A DNA stretch of 64,000 bases. Origin: Moorena sp. SIOASIH (GTDB lineage: Bacteria; Cyanobacteriota; Cyanobacteriia; Cyanobacteriales; Coleofasciculaceae). The DNA lies in assembly GCF_010671925.1 (NCBI RefSeq), contig NZ_JAAHIH010000001.1, positions 434,001 to 498,000 of the forward strand, written 5' to 3'. The notes under the pieces are model-generated. The model worked only from the letters and a program-made list of their open reading frames with translations. It searched no databases and was not told the DNA's origin. Shown piece after piece: positions 17,615-27,033 of the stretch (position 1 is its first letter; every line of letters starts with the position of its first letter). The position numbers and the translations under genes were made by a program.

Positions 17615-17647
17615 AATTTCAGATCGATCCACTTGTGCAAAAGCCGG

Positions 17648-17708
17648 TCTCCCCATCTCCCCATCTCCCCATCTCCCCATCTCCCCATCTCCCCATCTTT
17701 CCATCTCC
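17648..17708 (-). repeat. (ggggagat)n array, minus orientation
   Basis: About seven ccccatct units before the gene at 17802. Confidence 0.9.
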
Positions 17709-17801
17709 CCACACTCTTCTCTCTTTCCCTATTTCCTATTCCCTATCAACATCCCTAGAAAAGCGGGATAACAATTTACTAATCAATTGTGAGGTAATTT
17801 C

Positions 17802-19826
17802 ATGAATAAGTACGAAGTTTTGGCTCGTCAGGCAATGGATTCCCAACAGTGGCAGTTGGCACTAGAAAAATGGGATAAATTACTGGATTTATTCCCAGAT
17901 CACATTCCGGCTTGGATTAGCAAAGGGCATACATTGATAGGGCTAAGAAGATTAGATCAGGCTGAGGCAGTATTTCAGGAAGTTTCACAAAAATATCCTG
18001 ATAAGCCCCACGGATATGAAGGTTTGGCTCTGGTCGCGATGACTTCTCTGCAGTGGGAGTTGGCGTTTGAAAGACTTGATTTAGCGATCCGCCTTTTTCC
18101 AAATGAATCTCAGTTTCTATTTTATCAAATCACTGTGCTATCGAAAAGTCGATTGTTTGAGCAAGCCCAAAAGGTTATTAAAGATGGAAAATTACGATTC
18201 CCCCAAGACCCCAACTTTGCTATTGCTGAAGCAAAAATACACCAAAGACAATATAACTATCAAGATGCTCAAAAAATCCTGGAACAAGCCAATCTAGACT
18301 ATCCGGAGAATATCGAGATTCAACTTGAGATGGCTAACAACTCTTTACACCTAGGGGAATTGACAGTAACACAACGAATACTAGAGACAATCAAACAGAA
18401 AACTAGCTCGAAACTATCTGACCGATTTAACAAAAGTTACATAAAGTTTCTGATCCGTAGTCAGAATATACATGAACTAAAGCAATATTTTCAGGAGACT
18501 CGAGTAACTCAAGACCAGTTTGATCAGACGTTTATTGACGACTATTGCCAATTATTAGTTAGTCACGGATATTATCAAGATGCCTGTCAATTTTTAACTG
18601 AATTAATCGTCAAGGAGTCTGGTCATTCAATAAAAGTTTATAAAATTAAAATTTCTTGTATATTTGAATTAGAAAAAATTACTAATTTGGAAAAACTCAG
18701 CAATGTTTATCCAAAAATACCATTAGATAGTTGGATATATGAAGCTAATAAATCATTACATAATCGACTCAATGCTTATCTAAGCAATCATTCAGAATTT
18801 GACAGTAATAATCAATCTTTAAGAAAGATTTACAAAAAAATAAACTATTTATCAAACAGTTGCCAACGTTCATATTTAAATACTTACAGCTCCCCCTTTG
18901 AAGCCTATGAGCTTAGTGTTAAAATTTTAAATCACATTAAAAATAAAATACCTTTATCATTGATTCGATTAGGGGATGGAGAAGGAAGTTTTCTAGAGTA
19001 TGACGAAACTTTAAAAGAGTTTCAAAACAGAGATCGTGACCTAGCTAAACAAAGTTGGTGGGGGGATGTTAACCTAAGTAAAAATGACTTTAAAAAACTT
19101 AGTGATGACTTGATATCAGCTATCAAAAATGCAGATATATTAGGAATTCCAGAGTTCTATAGGTTTCATCTATTATTACGCTCAGAGTCATTAGAAAAAC
19201 AGTTGTTAGAAAAATATAGTGCACGAGGGAGTAGAGGTATTACCGCCATAATTAATACCCTAATTGACCCAAACTTTTATCAGGAACAGGAGAGTTATCG
19301 ATTGAGCAATAAAACCCTGACCTCGTGTTATATTCACCAAGACCTTGAAGTCTGGGGACTTTATCGATTAATTTTCAATCACTTAAAGGAATGTTCAGTG
19401 ATTTCTTGTCATGAGGGTATTAGTCAAGTTCTTCGAGAAAAATACGGAGTCACGGTTAAACGGTTATATCAGATACCTTCAGAATATACATATGCGCAAC
19501 GATTTAATTACAGAGACCAGCAAAATCACCCTCATTATCCTTACTACTTTGAGCAAATTTGTTCGGAACTTACTATCTCCTATCCAGGAGAGGTATTTTT
19601 AGTGGCTGCGGGTTTTTTAGGTAAAATATACTGCAATAGTATCAAAAATTTAGGAGGGATCGCCCTTGATATTGGAAGTATTGTTGACTATTGGCTAAAT
19701 TACTCAACAAGAGGGCTTCACCGGAGGATTCCAAATCAAAATTACTATTCGAGCTTTGCAAAAATAATTAAGACGGATATAAGGCTGGACAAAGAAGCTT
19801 TAAAGTCTTTACAAAAGTTAGATTAA
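17802..19826 (+). CDS. TPR protein fused to a GT-D-fold glycosyltransferase
   Basis: 674 residues. Residues 1-230 are TPR-like helical repeats (WQLALEKWDKLLDLFPDHIPAW, split as WQLALEKWDKLL and DLFPDHIPAW). Residues 230-370 are a helical linker. Residues about 380-660 resemble the GT-D (DUF1792-type) fold: SLIRLGDGEGSF near residue 386 carries the acidic metal site, and FLVAAGFLGKIYCNSIK then ALDIGSIVDYW is the typical C-terminal signature. GT-D enzymes add sugars to serine-rich adhesin glycans in streptococci; here a protein or glycan acceptor bound by the TPRs is inferred. The ribosome binding site is gtgaggtaa. The gene is AT-richer than its upstream neighbours, which could reflect transfer. 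Confidence 0.75.
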   Translation: MNKYEVLARQAMDSQQWQLALEKWDKLLDLFPDHIPAWISKGHTLIGLRRLDQAEAVFQEVSQKYPDKPHGYEGLALVAMTSLQWELAFERLDLAIRLFPNESQFLFYQITVLSKSRLFEQAQKVIKDGKLRFPQDPNFAIAEAKIHQRQYNYQDAQKILEQANLDYPENIEIQLEMANNSLHLGELTVTQRILETIKQKTSSKLSDRFNKSYIKFLIRSQNIHELKQYFQETRVTQDQFDQTFIDDYCQLLVSHGYYQDACQFLTELIVKESGHSIKVYKIKISCIFELEKITNLEKLSNVYPKIPLDSWIYEANKSLHNRLNAYLSNHSEFDSNNQSLRKIYKKINYLSNSCQRSYLNTYSSPFEAYELSVKILNHIKNKIPLSLIRLGDGEGSFLEYDETLKEFQNRDRDLAKQSWWGDVNLSKNDFKKLSDDLISAIKNADILGIPEFYRFHLLLRSESLEKQLLEKYSARGSRGITAIINTLIDPNFYQEQESYRLSNKTLTSCYIHQDLEVWGLYRLIFNHLKECSVISCHEGISQVLREKYGVTVKRLYQIPSEYTYAQRFNYRDQQNHPHYPYYFEQICSELTISYPGEVFLVAAGFLGKIYCNSIKNLGGIALDIGSIVDYWLNYSTRGLHRRIPNQNYYSSFAKIIKTDIRLDKEALKSLQKLD

Positions 19827-19898
19827 AAAAAATATAAGTCTAATTATTACTGTGATAGAAATATTTATAATGCAAGGGATATATTTTTAGAATGGGGA

Positions 19899-20555
19899 TT
19901 GGTTAAAGAAAAACTATTTCTGATCACTGGTCATCCCAGATGTGGTTCAGGATTTATGAGTAACCTATTTAGACAATTAGGATTTGATATTGGTCATGAA
20001 AAACTTGGTCAAGATGGTGTATCAAGCTGGTTAATGGCTGTGAAAGACCTTAATGCTCCTTGGGGAGATAACAGTTCCTCTTACTACGTTAAGTTTAACT
20101 ATTTAATTCTCTATGTTAGAAATCCTCAAGATGCTCTACCATCAATCCTGTTAGAAAATGAAGTTGAACGATCGTTAAACTTCAGAAGAAACTATATCCT
20201 GAGGCAACTTGATTTTGATATCAATCAATTTAGTCATCCTTTAGATAAGGCTATTGCCTATTTCCTAGGGTTGAATAAAATTATTGAGCTTCAAAAACCT
20301 GATCAAGTCGTCAAAGTATAAGATTGTCTTGAAGATATTAAAAAATTTATAAGTCAAAAAAATATTGCCGATTTATCCCCTGATCTTATGGAAAATTTTG
20401 TGCTCAACACCAGCATCAATAACAGCTATAAAAAATTTACTAAACCCAAGCCTCAATTGACACCTGAAGATTTTAGTAAAATTGATAACGCTCTCAAACA
20501 AAATCTGATCAGCTTCTGCAAAAATTATGGTTATGATCATAAATTTATTGGCTGA
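19899..20555 (+). pseudogene. Sulfotransferase-like gene interrupted by an in-frame TAA
   Basis: Reading from a TTG at 19899 gives FLITGHPRCGSGFMSNLF, a PAPS-loop-like start, and YLILYVRNPQDALPSIL, a second phosphate-binding-like motif. The frame stops at TAA 20319-20321 after DQVVKV. In the same frame it then continues without another stop for 77 codons (DCLEDIKKFISQKN ... YGYDHKFIG) to TGA at 20553. Sulfotransferases of this size are about 220 residues, so one substitution (probably a Glu codon to TAA) has truncated the gene. A sequencing error or readthrough cannot be excluded. The start is weakly supported. Confidence 0.75.
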
Positions 20556-21113
20556 TAACTTAATCCAGAGTAAGGGCAATAAAAATTAAGCCAAAATGTG
20601 ATATAGGGCAAGGATTATGGGTTCTTCCGTACCTGCTATGGGCTCATTTCAGGTTAAAAAAATCAGAAACCTTACTCTACAAGGGTTATGAGGCTATTTA
20701 ATTAACAATAATTTCGCGCATACTGCCTCTTTCCACTGCTCCGTTCGCGTAGCGTGGCCAACGGCCTCAGTCCCTGCTCCCTGCTCCCTTCACCAAAGTG
20801 TTAATTTAGCATAACAAGTACGGAAGAGCCATAATAGTCAGGGATATGGTACTCTAAATATAGTAAGAGGATATCTGAAAAGTTTTTTGATACTGAATTT
20901 TGCCCCCCTAGCCCCCCAATTCTGGGGGGAACAAGAATCTATTTTTTGGTAAAAGTCCCCCAAAATTGGGGTATTTAGGGGGCTTGAATGTAGCAAATGA
21001 TATTTTTCAGACAACCTCTAACTTTTTTATGCTATGATGCTATGAATAGCCTGTTATAAATTTATTTTAAATATTTGGATTATTCTGGTTTTAGCTTCTG
21101 GCATGAACCATTA

Positions 21114-21207
21114 TATAGCGTTTTTAAACTTGGTGAGGTACAGATTACCTGTTTTTATGGGATAGGTAAGAAATTCTGTGTACCTCATTAGGCTAAAAAC
21201 TGCTATA
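21114..21207. mobile_element. Family C miniature element, 94 bp
   Basis: The ends are tatagcgtttttaaacttgg then tgaggtac, and gtacctcattaggctaaaaa then ctgctata. It contains no heptamer array and may show the bare element. Confidence 0.7.
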
Positions 21208-21302
21208 TATCCGGATAAAAATCTGAATAAAAAACATTGATCAGAGAAAAATTAAATAAAAAAATCGTTATAGATAATTATAAAGAGGGAAATTTTTTGA
21301 CT

Positions 21303-21437
21303 ACGGCGGTTTGCATAACTATCAGGTACACAGGATTGTTTTCCTTCTTCCCTCTTCCGAGCTCCGAGCTCCGAGCTCCGAGCTCCGAGCTCCCTAAAAA
21401 CCCAGAACTTTGTACCTAACTGAATTGCAAACCGCTG
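21303..21437. mobile_element. Miniature element, acggcggtttgc ends
   Basis: The ends tacggcggtttgcataact and aattgcaaaccgctgta are inverted copies, each followed inward by a GTACCT or AGGTAC motif. The interior is a ccgagct heptamer array. This is a family C relative. Confidence 0.6.
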
Positions 21438-21493
21438 TATGTAAAACGCTATATACGTCAGAAGTCTTGAATGTGGGTTTCCAACTGTCTTAC

Positions 21494-21682
21494 CTATTTG
21501 TCTCCAGACATGACCATTTCCCAACTGACTGGAGTTCCCTTCTTCACATCAGCTTTCACGGATTTACCCAAGAGAACATCATAATATTTAGTAGGCAATC
21601 CAGACCCCGGTCTAATTGCTCTCAAATTCTTTGGGGTTAAGATATCCCCCGCTTGCATATCCTCGGCAATATAAAGACTCAC
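21494..21682 (-). CDS. Free-standing SAF (antifreeze-like) domain of PseI type
   Basis: 62 residues, all of it a SAF domain: SLYIAEDMQAGDILTPKN, AIRPGSGLPTKYYDVLLG and DVKKGTPVSWEMV match the C-terminal SAF domain of pseudaminic acid synthases. There is no TIM barrel. The GTG start overlaps the stop of the deacetylase gene upstream (GTGA), so translation is probably coupled. In NeuB/PseI dimers the SAF domain of one subunit covers the active site of the other. This piece may complement the PseI-like enzyme at 25900, whose own C-terminal domain is poorly conserved, or be a relic of a third synthase. Position at the distal end of the operon supports expression. Confidence 0.75.
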   Translation of the reverse strand: MSLYIAEDMQAGDILTPKNLRAIRPGSGLPTKYYDVLLGKSVKADVKKGTPVSWEMVMSGDK

Positions 21683-22377
21683 ATCACTAACTGTCTTCCT
21701 AAAATAAAGGCTTCAGCCGCTTCAACCCCTACGCTTGCTCCCCGCCAACGGGCTAAATGTTCAACGGCTTGTAATGAACGGGGATGAGGCCAGGGACGCA
21801 TTTCAGACTGATAGGCTTCCAGGGCTTTGAGCTTTAGGTTGAGGGTTTCAGTTACATCCACAAACCAGTTAGGTGCAAAGATGGGGGCAGAGCCAGGGGG
21901 TTGCCATTCGGTACTGGAAGGTATTTCAAAAAATAGGAGTGACTTGACTGGGTGTCCAGGCACAGGACGACAGGCGGTAATCACGGCTTCATGAATGCGG
22001 CGGTGATCAATGTTGACATCACCGCTATGGTGGGTATAAACGATCTCTGGCTGATGTTGGTCAATGGCTTGTTCAACCACCTTAATCACATCCAACAGTT
22101 CATAACCATCCATGCGATTATCGGCAAAATTATCGAGGGTGACAGAGGCTGCGCCTAAAATGTCACTGGCCTTATGAGCAGCTACAGCTAATGCCGAAAG
22201 TTGAGATTTCCATTGTGAGCGATCGCGATTGGAGGCTCGGCTAGTAGCACCTTCGGCGAGGATGAGGATATTAACAGTATTACCTTTTTGAACGTGTTGG
22301 GCTATGGTAGCACCGCAGCCCAACACTTCATCATCAGGATGCGCGGCGACGACCAAGATCGTGCGATTTTGTGTCAT
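21679..22377 (-). CDS. PIG-L/LmbE-family N-deacetylase
   Basis: 232 residues from the ATG at 22377; a TTG nine bases upstream is the alternative. The zinc motif AHPDDEVLGCG lies near the N-terminus, and TRDS-type and YTHHSGDVNIDHRRIH motifs follow, giving the usual His-Asp-His zinc ligands. The family removes N-acetyl groups from amino sugars such as GlcNAc-PI or GlcNAc-malate. Within a nonulosonate operon, deacetylation of an acetamido-sugar precursor or product is inferred, perhaps to free an amine for the ATP-grasp ligase at 24647. Confidence 0.85.
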   Translation of the reverse strand: MTQNRTILVVAAHPDDEVLGCGATIAQHVQKGNTVNILILAEGATSRASNRDRSQWKSQLSALAVAAHKASDILGAASVTLDNFADNRMDGYELLDVIKVVEQAIDQHQPEIVYTHHSGDVNIDHRRIHEAVITACRPVPGHPVKSLLFFEIPSSTEWQPPGSAPIFAPNWFVDVTETLNLKLKALEAYQSEMRPWPHPRSLQAVEHLARWRGASVGVEAAEAFILGRQLVM

Positions 22378-22442
22378 GGCTACCAAAATAAAGCGGTATA
22401 GTGAGAATAGCTAATCTCGGTTCAAATCGTCCAGAATGCCTT

Positions 22443-23135
22443 TTAACTATCACTAGGTTTTAAGCGTTCGTACTTATTAAAGACGCTGCCTTCGTCCAAA
22501 TAGCGCTTTAAGCAAACAGTTTCATAGGTATCAAAGCCGTCAGTATCAATTCCATGGAACCAAGCATCCTCCTGCAACTCAATCCAGTGAAGCTTTTCAA
22601 TTAATTTTTCGTTAATGTGCTCTTTTGGAATAATCACCACGCCACTATCATCACAAACAGCGATAGACCCGTCATAAATCCCGTGCAATCTATTTAGAAT
22701 ATCTTTCGGAGGTGGTTCAGAGTTTTTGACATTAAAACACCCTAAGGGTGTAACACCCTTCGACCAAATTGGGTAGTTTTCTTTTCGGAGTGTATGAGCA
22801 TCACGCACTAGACCATTGACAACGATACCTTGTACTTGACGATATAGCAGCAAAAACTTGGAAACTAGGGAACCAAAGACTCCATAATCCTCACAATTGA
22901 TCGCTTCAACAACAACAATCTTGCCAGGGTCAGGATTGCGCAATTGTTCGTGGAGTTCCCAGTTGCTCTGATTGTAAGCATAAACAAACTCGACAGCGCC
23001 TACACTAAAATGTCCGGGGTTCAAGGGAGTAATTCCTCGAATAGCACCTGTCTTACCCAAACAGTCAGAGACCTCAGATGTTGAGATTCTGTTTTTGCGA
23101 ATTGTCTCGATTACTTTATGAGTAATTTGTACCAT
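22443..23135 (-). CDS. RraA-like family protein
   Basis: 230 residues. The core QGIVVNGLVRDAHTLRK matches the G-x-V-x-x-G-x-x-R-D signature of the RraA / 4-hydroxy-4-methyl-2-oxoglutarate aldolase family, and STSEVSDCLGK is the typical N-terminal helix. Members are either class II pyruvate aldolases/oxaloacetate decarboxylases or the RNase E regulator RraA. In a pathway that condenses an aminohexose with phosphoenolpyruvate, a pyruvate-lyase-like or hydrolytic role is possible but unproven. It lies 18 bases after the amidohydrolase gene in the same operon. Confidence 0.75.
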   Translation of the reverse strand: MVQITHKVIETIRKNRISTSEVSDCLGKTGAIRGITPLNPGHFSVGAVEFVYAYNQSNWELHEQLRNPDPGKIVVVEAINCEDYGVFGSLVSKFLLLYRQVQGIVVNGLVRDAHTLRKENYPIWSKGVTPLGCFNVKNSEPPPKDILNRLHGIYDGSIAVCDDSGVVIIPKEHINEKLIEKLHWIELQEDAWFHGIDTDGFDTYETVCLKRYLDEGSVFNKYERLKPSDS

Positions 23136-23153
23136 AAAATCAAGCCTATAAGG

Positions 23154-23957
23154 TTAATTATGACAATTATAGAAAAGCTCCTCTGTGGTTTTATAAAAAA
23201 TTTGCTCAATCTCCATATCTGAAAATTGGTACTTCTTGAGAAAATCAAGGGTTTGTTGTATCGAATTTGATAGATCCATGTAGGGATGATCTGAGCCAAA
23301 CAAACATCTTTTAGCACCAACCTTGCGAATAGCAAACGCTATATCTTGTTCTACGCTACTACCAATCCAATAGGGTATTGAGAACGATGTATCTAAAAAA
23401 ACATTAGATGTGTCGAGGGCAATTACCATAACATCTAAAGCAAGTTTTCCACCAGTGTGAAGAGCAATAATTGGGGTTTTAATTACCTCAGCAAGGGCTA
23501 TTAATAAACGAACTCCACTAACGGCGTACATTTTTAAGGTACCATAGCTACAACATACTGCAGTCCAAAGACCCAGTTTTCCAGCATGGTTAGCAACAGC
23601 GACAGCCCTTAGAAAATCATGATCTGCCAGGTTTAGCAAGTATGGATGAAATTTTATACCAGAAATACCTAGGGAAGCCGCCTTATCTACTAAATCAAAA
23701 GCATCGGCATGGCGAGGATCAATCATGACTGTACATTTGAGATTAGTGGCTTTAATATCCTGCAGTAGTTGCTCTGAAAATCCTCTAGTTAAGAACTCAG
23801 TGTCGAGAATCATTAAGTTTCCACCACTCACGTTCAAAGAGCTTAGCATGCCTTTAATATTGGACAAACTGCTAAATGTATCGTAAGCAGTAGTATTAAC
23901 TTCATGGAGAAGGTTGGGGTGGGGTGGAAGATGAATATTGAAATCTAGGATTTTCAT
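23154..23957 (-). CDS. Amidohydrolase-family protein (TIM barrel)
   Basis: 267 residues from the ATG at 23957, which overlaps the stop of the methyltransferase upstream (ATGA) and has ggaaac as ribosome binding site; an ATG at 23969 is the alternative. Motifs in order: DFNIHLPPHP near the start (a degenerate D-x-H-x-H, with Asn where the first His is expected), GIKFHPYL, IIALHTGGK and CLFGSDHPYMD. These are amidohydrolase-2 hallmarks. The altered first metal site may change activity. The substrate is unknown; tailoring of an amino-sugar acyl group is an inference from context. Confidence 0.75.
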   Translation of the reverse strand: MKILDFNIHLPPHPNLLHEVNTTAYDTFSSLSNIKGMLSSLNVSGGNLMILDTEFLTRGFSEQLLQDIKATNLKCTVMIDPRHADAFDLVDKAASLGISGIKFHPYLLNLADHDFLRAVAVANHAGKLGLWTAVCCSYGTLKMYAVSGVRLLIALAEVIKTPIIALHTGGKLALDVMVIALDTSNVFLDTSFSIPYWIGSSVEQDIAFAIRKVGAKRCLFGSDHPYMDLSNSIQQTLDFLKKYQFSDMEIEQIFYKTTEELFYNCHN

Positions 23958-24601
23958 GGCTGTTTCCATAAAATTAGCATAAATTCTTGTTGTGGAATAG
24001 GAAGATAGTCATGCTTTAGCGAAACATAAGGTGTCATTTCTAAAGCTAAGTTCAGAGCCTGGGCTGGATCGTAATAGTAAACAAAATCTTCTTTCGGATA
24101 ATCAGGAGTTAACCAAGAACTTAGAAAATCTACTAATAATACTTCATTGGTGAGTTCAAAGGCTTGAGCAATCATTTTTCTAGCATAAGACCAGTTATCT
24201 AGTACAGATTGTTTAAAGTTGAGCAGTCCTAGCATGATGGTCACGTCACCACAAAATTGCTGACTATTTAAATCAAAATGACTATGGTTCATAAATTGGG
24301 CAGATGGGAACTTCTTAGAAGCTAAATCAATGAAATCTGAATTAATATCTATTCCTATATATTTGCGAATAGGAATATTTTGCTTATTGATATATTCTAA
24401 AAAGTCGCCAAAACCGCAGCCAACATCAAGGACTACTCGATTGGTTAAATTTACGCAATCTAATACTCTGTCAAAGCGATAAACTTGCTGTTCTCTACTT
24501 CCCCAACCTAAAGTTCTGTGAGATTCGCCCAGGGTTGCAAACCTCTGAGAGTAACGAGTAACAGTTTCCTGCTCAATCTGCTTAATTTTTTCTGTGTCCA
24601 T
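23954..24601 (-). CDS. Class I SAM-dependent methyltransferase
   Basis: 215 residues. Motif I is VVLDVGCGFGDFLEYI, followed by KYIGIDINSDFIDLA, the acidic motif II. SHRTLGWGSREQQVYRFD upstream is a lid typical of this subgroup. It is the second gene of an apparent minus-strand operon between the ATP-grasp ligase and the amidohydrolase. O- or N-methylation of the nonulosonate is likely; the target is not known. It resembles the gene at 29135 in architecture. Confidence 0.85.
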   Translation of the reverse strand: MDTEKIKQIEQETVTRYSQRFATLGESHRTLGWGSREQQVYRFDRVLDCVNLTNRVVLDVGCGFGDFLEYINKQNIPIRKYIGIDINSDFIDLASKKFPSAQFMNHSHFDLNSQQFCGDVTIMLGLLNFKQSVLDNWSYARKMIAQAFELTNEVLLVDFLSSWLTPDYPKEDFVYYYDPAQALNLALEMTPYVSLKHDYLPIPQQEFMLILWKQP

Positions 24602-24646
24602 ACATTGGCTCCTGTTAGCTGTCGTCAGATGAGGCTCAATGGAGGC

Positions 24647-25852
24647 TTAGCTATATTGAACACTTAATAAACTCATGGCATGTTCGGCAGTATCGATGCT
24701 CTCTTTAAGGGTTTTTCCTTTAGCAATAAAAAAGCCATGTCTATCAGCATCAGTTGTAGTTTTGTGAACTTCATCTCCATCTTTCATTCGAAGTCGTAAA
24801 ACCTCTATATTTGGCAACTGAATAACTTCATTAATGCCTAGAATTTTCTGGATCTTACCAGGCTTAAACACAAAGAATTTTAAGTATGCTGAATGACGAT
24901 CAGGAATTTGCTTTACTTGATAATAATCAAGATGGATATCGAGACTATCAGCAATAAGTTGATCAGTGATATCAATGCCACTAACAGCTGGAACAATTTT
25001 ATTCGAGGTATAACATCCCCCTCCTCGGTTAGCAATTTCGATGAGATAAGCATCTCCATTAGATGTTAGCATATATTCGGCGTGGGTCATGCCAAAGGAA
25101 TATCCCAACTTACGAACAACATCATTATTGTTTTCTAAAGCATAGTTATAGAGCTCCTCTGGCAACTCACCAGGATATCGAATATCAACAGCAACTTGAC
25201 GATTGCCCCCAACCATGCCTTTGGTCGCTAATCCTAACGACCGATGACCGCTGATGGGGAAACAATAACCATCAACTGTGATATGAGTTCCGTGAATAAA
25301 CTGTTCCGCCAAAATAAGGCGAGAGTGAGAATTGATCAAGGCATCGTAGTAAGCCTCTGCCAAATTTTCAATACAGTCAACACGGTTTACTCCAAAACTG
25401 CCCCGATTATCAACAGGTTTCAAGATGATTGGAAATCCAATATCAGCAATGAACTGCTGCACATCCTTTAAGCAGGTGCAGCACCGAAACTTGGGCTGTA
25501 ATACACCCAGTTCCAGGGCTTTCTGCCGCTGAATAAGTTTGTTGGTGGCAATTTGAGCAACTTCAAGATTGGCTCCTGGTAAGCTTAAAACCTCTGCAAT
25601 CATTGCAGTAGCAAAGTAGGAATAATCACACTGATCAGAGATAACTCCATCTGGTTGTATCTGTTTGGCAAATGAAAGAATTTTTTCTACATCACGCAAG
25701 TCAATTATTTCGACATGACAAATATCTAAGTCATGGTTATAGGAATCATCATAGTGAATGCCAATGACTTGATGTCCTTGAGTGATTAATTTTTCAATGA
25801 GAGGCTCTTGCTCCCACCCTAGATTGATGATGAGTACTTTCTTACCTGTCAT
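24647..25852 (-). CDS. ATP-grasp carboxylate-amine ligase
   Basis: 401 residues from ATG 25852; a TTG at 25861 is the alternative. The N-terminal pre-ATP-grasp domain starts GKKVLIINLGWEQEPL. The ATP-grasp core has FPIILKPVDNRGSFGVNRV with the nucleotide-binding Lys and flexible loop, LAEQFIHGTHITVDGY, and the metal ligands in YLIEIANRGGG. This family makes amide or peptide bonds using ATP. Next to a PIG-L deacetylase and a PseI-like synthase it could put an amino acid on a sugar amine, an inference supported only by context. Confidence 0.8.
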   Translation of the reverse strand: MTGKKVLIINLGWEQEPLIEKLITQGHQVIGIHYDDSYNHDLDICHVEIIDLRDVEKILSFAKQIQPDGVISDQCDYSYFATAMIAEVLSLPGANLEVAQIATNKLIQRQKALELGVLQPKFRCCTCLKDVQQFIADIGFPIILKPVDNRGSFGVNRVDCIENLAEAYYDALINSHSRLILAEQFIHGTHITVDGYCFPISGHRSLGLATKGMVGGNRQVAVDIRYPGELPEELYNYALENNNDVVRKLGYSFGMTHAEYMLTSNGDAYLIEIANRGGGCYTSNKIVPAVSGIDITDQLIADSLDIHLDYYQVKQIPDRHSAYLKFFVFKPGKIQKILGINEVIQLPNIEVLRLRMKDGDEVHKTTTDADRHGFFIAKGKTLKESIDTAEHAMSLLSVQYS

Positions 25853-25899
25853 AGTGTACAATCAATCCAATACATTGTTGGGCATTGTTCGCGCATGGC

Positions 25900-26937
25900 T
25901 CAGTCATGAATAGTAAGCATCGACCACCGAATTAAGCTATCAGGTTCAATATTAACTTTAGCTTGAGCCTGCATCAATAGTGATTCATGATCAATAGAAA
26001 TACCCACCTGACTAGATCTCAAAAAACGCACATTCTTTTGTGTCAGGGGGCTACCCGCTGCAATCGGTATTTTGGTGATCGCTTTTAGCTCAACATTTTT
26101 GCGGTAGGTGAGCTCTTCGGGCAAAAGACTAAGCCGGGTACCCGTACCAAGTCCTACCTCAATGTCTCGAATCGACTGCACCATGGTTTTGAACTCTGGA
26201 AAGGTAACCGCAAACCGATGATCAGGACCTTCTGAATTGCGGTCTAGTGTAACGTGTTTTTCTAGGACACAAGCACCAAGAGCAATGGCCGCCAAGGGCA
26301 TGTGAATCCCCAAGGTATGATCAGAATAGCCCGTAGGCAAATCGGTCATGGCTGCCAGGGTTTGAATGAATCGTAAATTAGCATCTGTGGGTAACGTTGG
26401 ATACTTAGAAACGCAGTGCAACAAAACAATCGAGCGATTGCTGAGGTCTTCGCACAAGCGCGCCACCCGTGCCATATCGCCATACTCACAGTAGCCAATG
26501 GATATAATTAGAGCCTTACCTGTTTTTGCCGCTTTAGCCACGACTGCTAAATTGCCCTGGGCTTGTGGTGAGGCAATCTTATAGGCTGGGACACCCACAG
26601 CTTCAAGTAAGTCGATGGCTCTTGGGTAAGTGGGGGAAGATAAAAAATCAACGCCTAAGGTTTTGGCATGGTCAGCAAGTTTGGGATACCAAGATTCATC
26701 AAGTTCAATTTGCCGAAACCATTCCCGAAACTCAGAGGATTCGAGTTTTTCAAGATACAAATCATCAAACTGAATGGATTGAAACTTAACGGCATCTGCC
26801 CCTGCTTCTGCGGCTAAGGACATCATATCGAGGGCTTGCTGAAGGTTTTGGTTATGGTTAGTACCAATCTCGGCAATGATATAAGTTGGATGCCCGATAC
26901 CAATGGGGTGATCACCAATGTAAAACGGTTCAATCAT
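25900..26937 (-). CDS. Nonulosonic acid synthase, NeuB/PseI-like
   Basis: 345 residues. The NeuB TIM barrel is complete: IAEIGTNHNQ, AGADAVKFQ, FLSSPT, YKIASPQ, LLHCVSKYPT, GYSDHTLGI and VLEKHVTLDR. The enzyme condenses a 2,4-diamino-hexose with phosphoenolpyruvate. The usual GDN metal/PEP motif region is partly changed. The C-terminal ~65 residues (KAITKIPIAAGSPLTQKN) are SAF-like but lack the IRPG...G core, whereas a separate SAF protein encoded at 21494 has it. Sequence reads closer to PseI than to LegI; the product is therefore called pseudaminate-like with caution. Confidence 0.85.
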   Translation of the reverse strand: MIEPFYIGDHPIGIGHPTYIIAEIGTNHNQNLQQALDMMSLAAEAGADAVKFQSIQFDDLYLEKLESSEFREWFRQIELDESWYPKLADHAKTLGVDFLSSPTYPRAIDLLEAVGVPAYKIASPQAQGNLAVVAKAAKTGKALIISIGYCEYGDMARVARLCEDLSNRSIVLLHCVSKYPTLPTDANLRFIQTLAAMTDLPTGYSDHTLGIHMPLAAIALGACVLEKHVTLDRNSEGPDHRFAVTFPEFKTMVQSIRDIEVGLGTGTRLSLLPEELTYRKNVELKAITKIPIAAGSPLTQKNVRFLRSSQVGISIDHESLLMQAQAKVNIEPDSLIRWSMLTIHD

Positions 26938-27033
26938 GAAATTTGAAAATCATTTTAATTAGAAATGGCTCTGGAAATTTTTTTTTCAGAGGTCGGGGGT
27001 TTCATCATCAAAAACCACGAGTTTTTTCATGAC

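Larger units (their letters stand above)
20556..21493. other. Intergenic region with inverted repeats and two element copies
   Basis: No gene is seen. It holds a gcgtagcgtggcca palindrome (about 20745), a double palindrome cccccctagcccccc/ggggtatttaggggg (20903-20985), and elements at 21114-21207 and 21303-21437. Confidence 0.65.

Noticed and set aside
20880..21000. Terminator after the sulfotransferase pseudogene
   Set aside because: The cccccctagcccccc/ggggtatttaggggg repeat is a dispersed palindrome without a clear T-tract at the right position.
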